Assembly: GCA_015062635.1 (NCBI GenBank)
Contig: SUUF01000044.1
Span: 2,690-15,252, forward strand
DNA length: 12,563 bases
Source: Coriobacteriaceae bacterium
Lineage (GTDB): Bacteria > Actinomycetota > Coriobacteriia > Coriobacteriales > Eggerthellaceae
Direction: 5' to 3'
How positions within the stretch are numbered: position 1 is the stretch's first letter; each line of letters opens with the position of its first letter. Positions 12,369 to 12,563 of the stretch are shown in pieces. A model generated the notes under the pieces. It searched no databases. It was not told the origin of the DNA and worked only from the letters and a program-made list of their open reading frames with translations. A program made the translations under genes and the position numbers.

Positions 12369-12563
12369 TTACGCGTTAGCCTTCTCGATCTCCTCCTTGA
12401 GGATGGTCAGCAGGCCACCGGACTGCTCGTCGATGCTCTCGTTGAGCTTCTGAACGTCGGCGTTCTCCTGGACCGCGTTGAAGAAGTCGTCACCGTACTC
12501 GATGATTTCCATGCCGGCGTCGGTCATGGTCTTGCGGGAATCCTGGTCAAGCTGGCCCAGCGT
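12369..12563 (-). CDS. C-terminal end of a probable TRAP transporter solute-binding protein (DctP type)
   Basis: Only the last 64 residues are in the window; the start lies beyond 12563. They read as an amphipathic helix with SRKTMTDAGMEIIEYGDDFF, then a helical tail rich in Glu, Gln and Lys ending LKEEIEKANA. A Glu/Ala-Gly-x-Glu-Ile-Ile turn followed by Asp-Asp-x-Phe and a terminal helix is characteristic of DctP-family extracytoplasmic binding proteins, which deliver carboxylates such as C4-dicarboxylates, sialate or aromatic acids to a DctQM permease. The fragment is too short for certainty; another binding-protein family is possible. The ligand cannot be deduced. A terminator follows, then the SDR gene. 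DctQM genes would be expected in the adjacent sequence. Confidence 0.6.
   Translation of the reverse strand, partial: TLGQLDQDSRKTMTDAGMEIIEYGDDFFNAVQENADVQKLNESIDEQSGGLLTILKEEIEKANA

Overview
The window looks like chromosomal DNA of a GC-rich, Gram-positive anaerobe, most likely a gut Coriobacteriia/Eggerthellaceae member. This is inferred from gene style, not from a marker gene. The supporting signs are an ATP-type PEP carboxykinase, an LTA-synthase-like membrane enzyme, a TRAP-type binding protein, a LysR regulator, and two genes whose -10 box lies 7-9 nt from the ATG with no Shine-Dalgarno (leaderless-type starts common in Actinobacteria). No RNA genes, CRISPR array, insertion sequence or phage genes were seen.

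Layout. Positions 1-456 (-) hold most of purE, cut by the window edge. It is divergent from an LTA-synthase/sulfatase-family membrane protein (653-2914, +). A nested palindromic repeat lies at 2971-3078. A minus-strand series follows, listed here in increasing coordinate: pckA (3210-4823), type I aroD (5259-6044), an acyl-CoA dehydrogenase (6183-7337), a VOC/epimerase-like protein (7492-7971) and a TPR/coiled-coil protein of unknown role (8023-9000). A LysR regulator (9221-10117, +) is divergent from that series and is followed by an AroE/YdiB-type shikimate/quinate dehydrogenase (10265-11146, +). Facing it is a short-chain dehydrogenase (11474-12241, -), and the window ends in the 3' end of a probable TRAP solute-binding protein (12369-12563, -).

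How the genes may work together. The dehydrogenase resembles E. coli YdiB (Met-Pro-x-Lys-Gln active-site motif), the dehydratase is the type I AroD, and the acyl-CoA dehydrogenase resembles YdiO/CaiA. As I remember it, E. coli keeps the same three families together (ydiB-aroD-ydiF-ydiO). With a TRAP-type importer, an SDR, an MMCE-like VOC protein and a LysR gene, the most economical hypothesis is uptake and CoA-dependent, perhaps reductive, metabolism of quinate/shikimate or a related cyclitol carboxylate. pckA and purE are probably ordinary central-metabolism neighbours.

The gaps are unusually structured. They include two tandem 49-bp hairpin units (5030-5124), a 33-bp palindromic repeat present twice with compensatory base changes (3001-3033, 6128-6160), a large inverted repeat (11325-11429), three copies of a 14-mer (11244-11316), several LysR-type T-N11-A dyads and clear intrinsic terminators.
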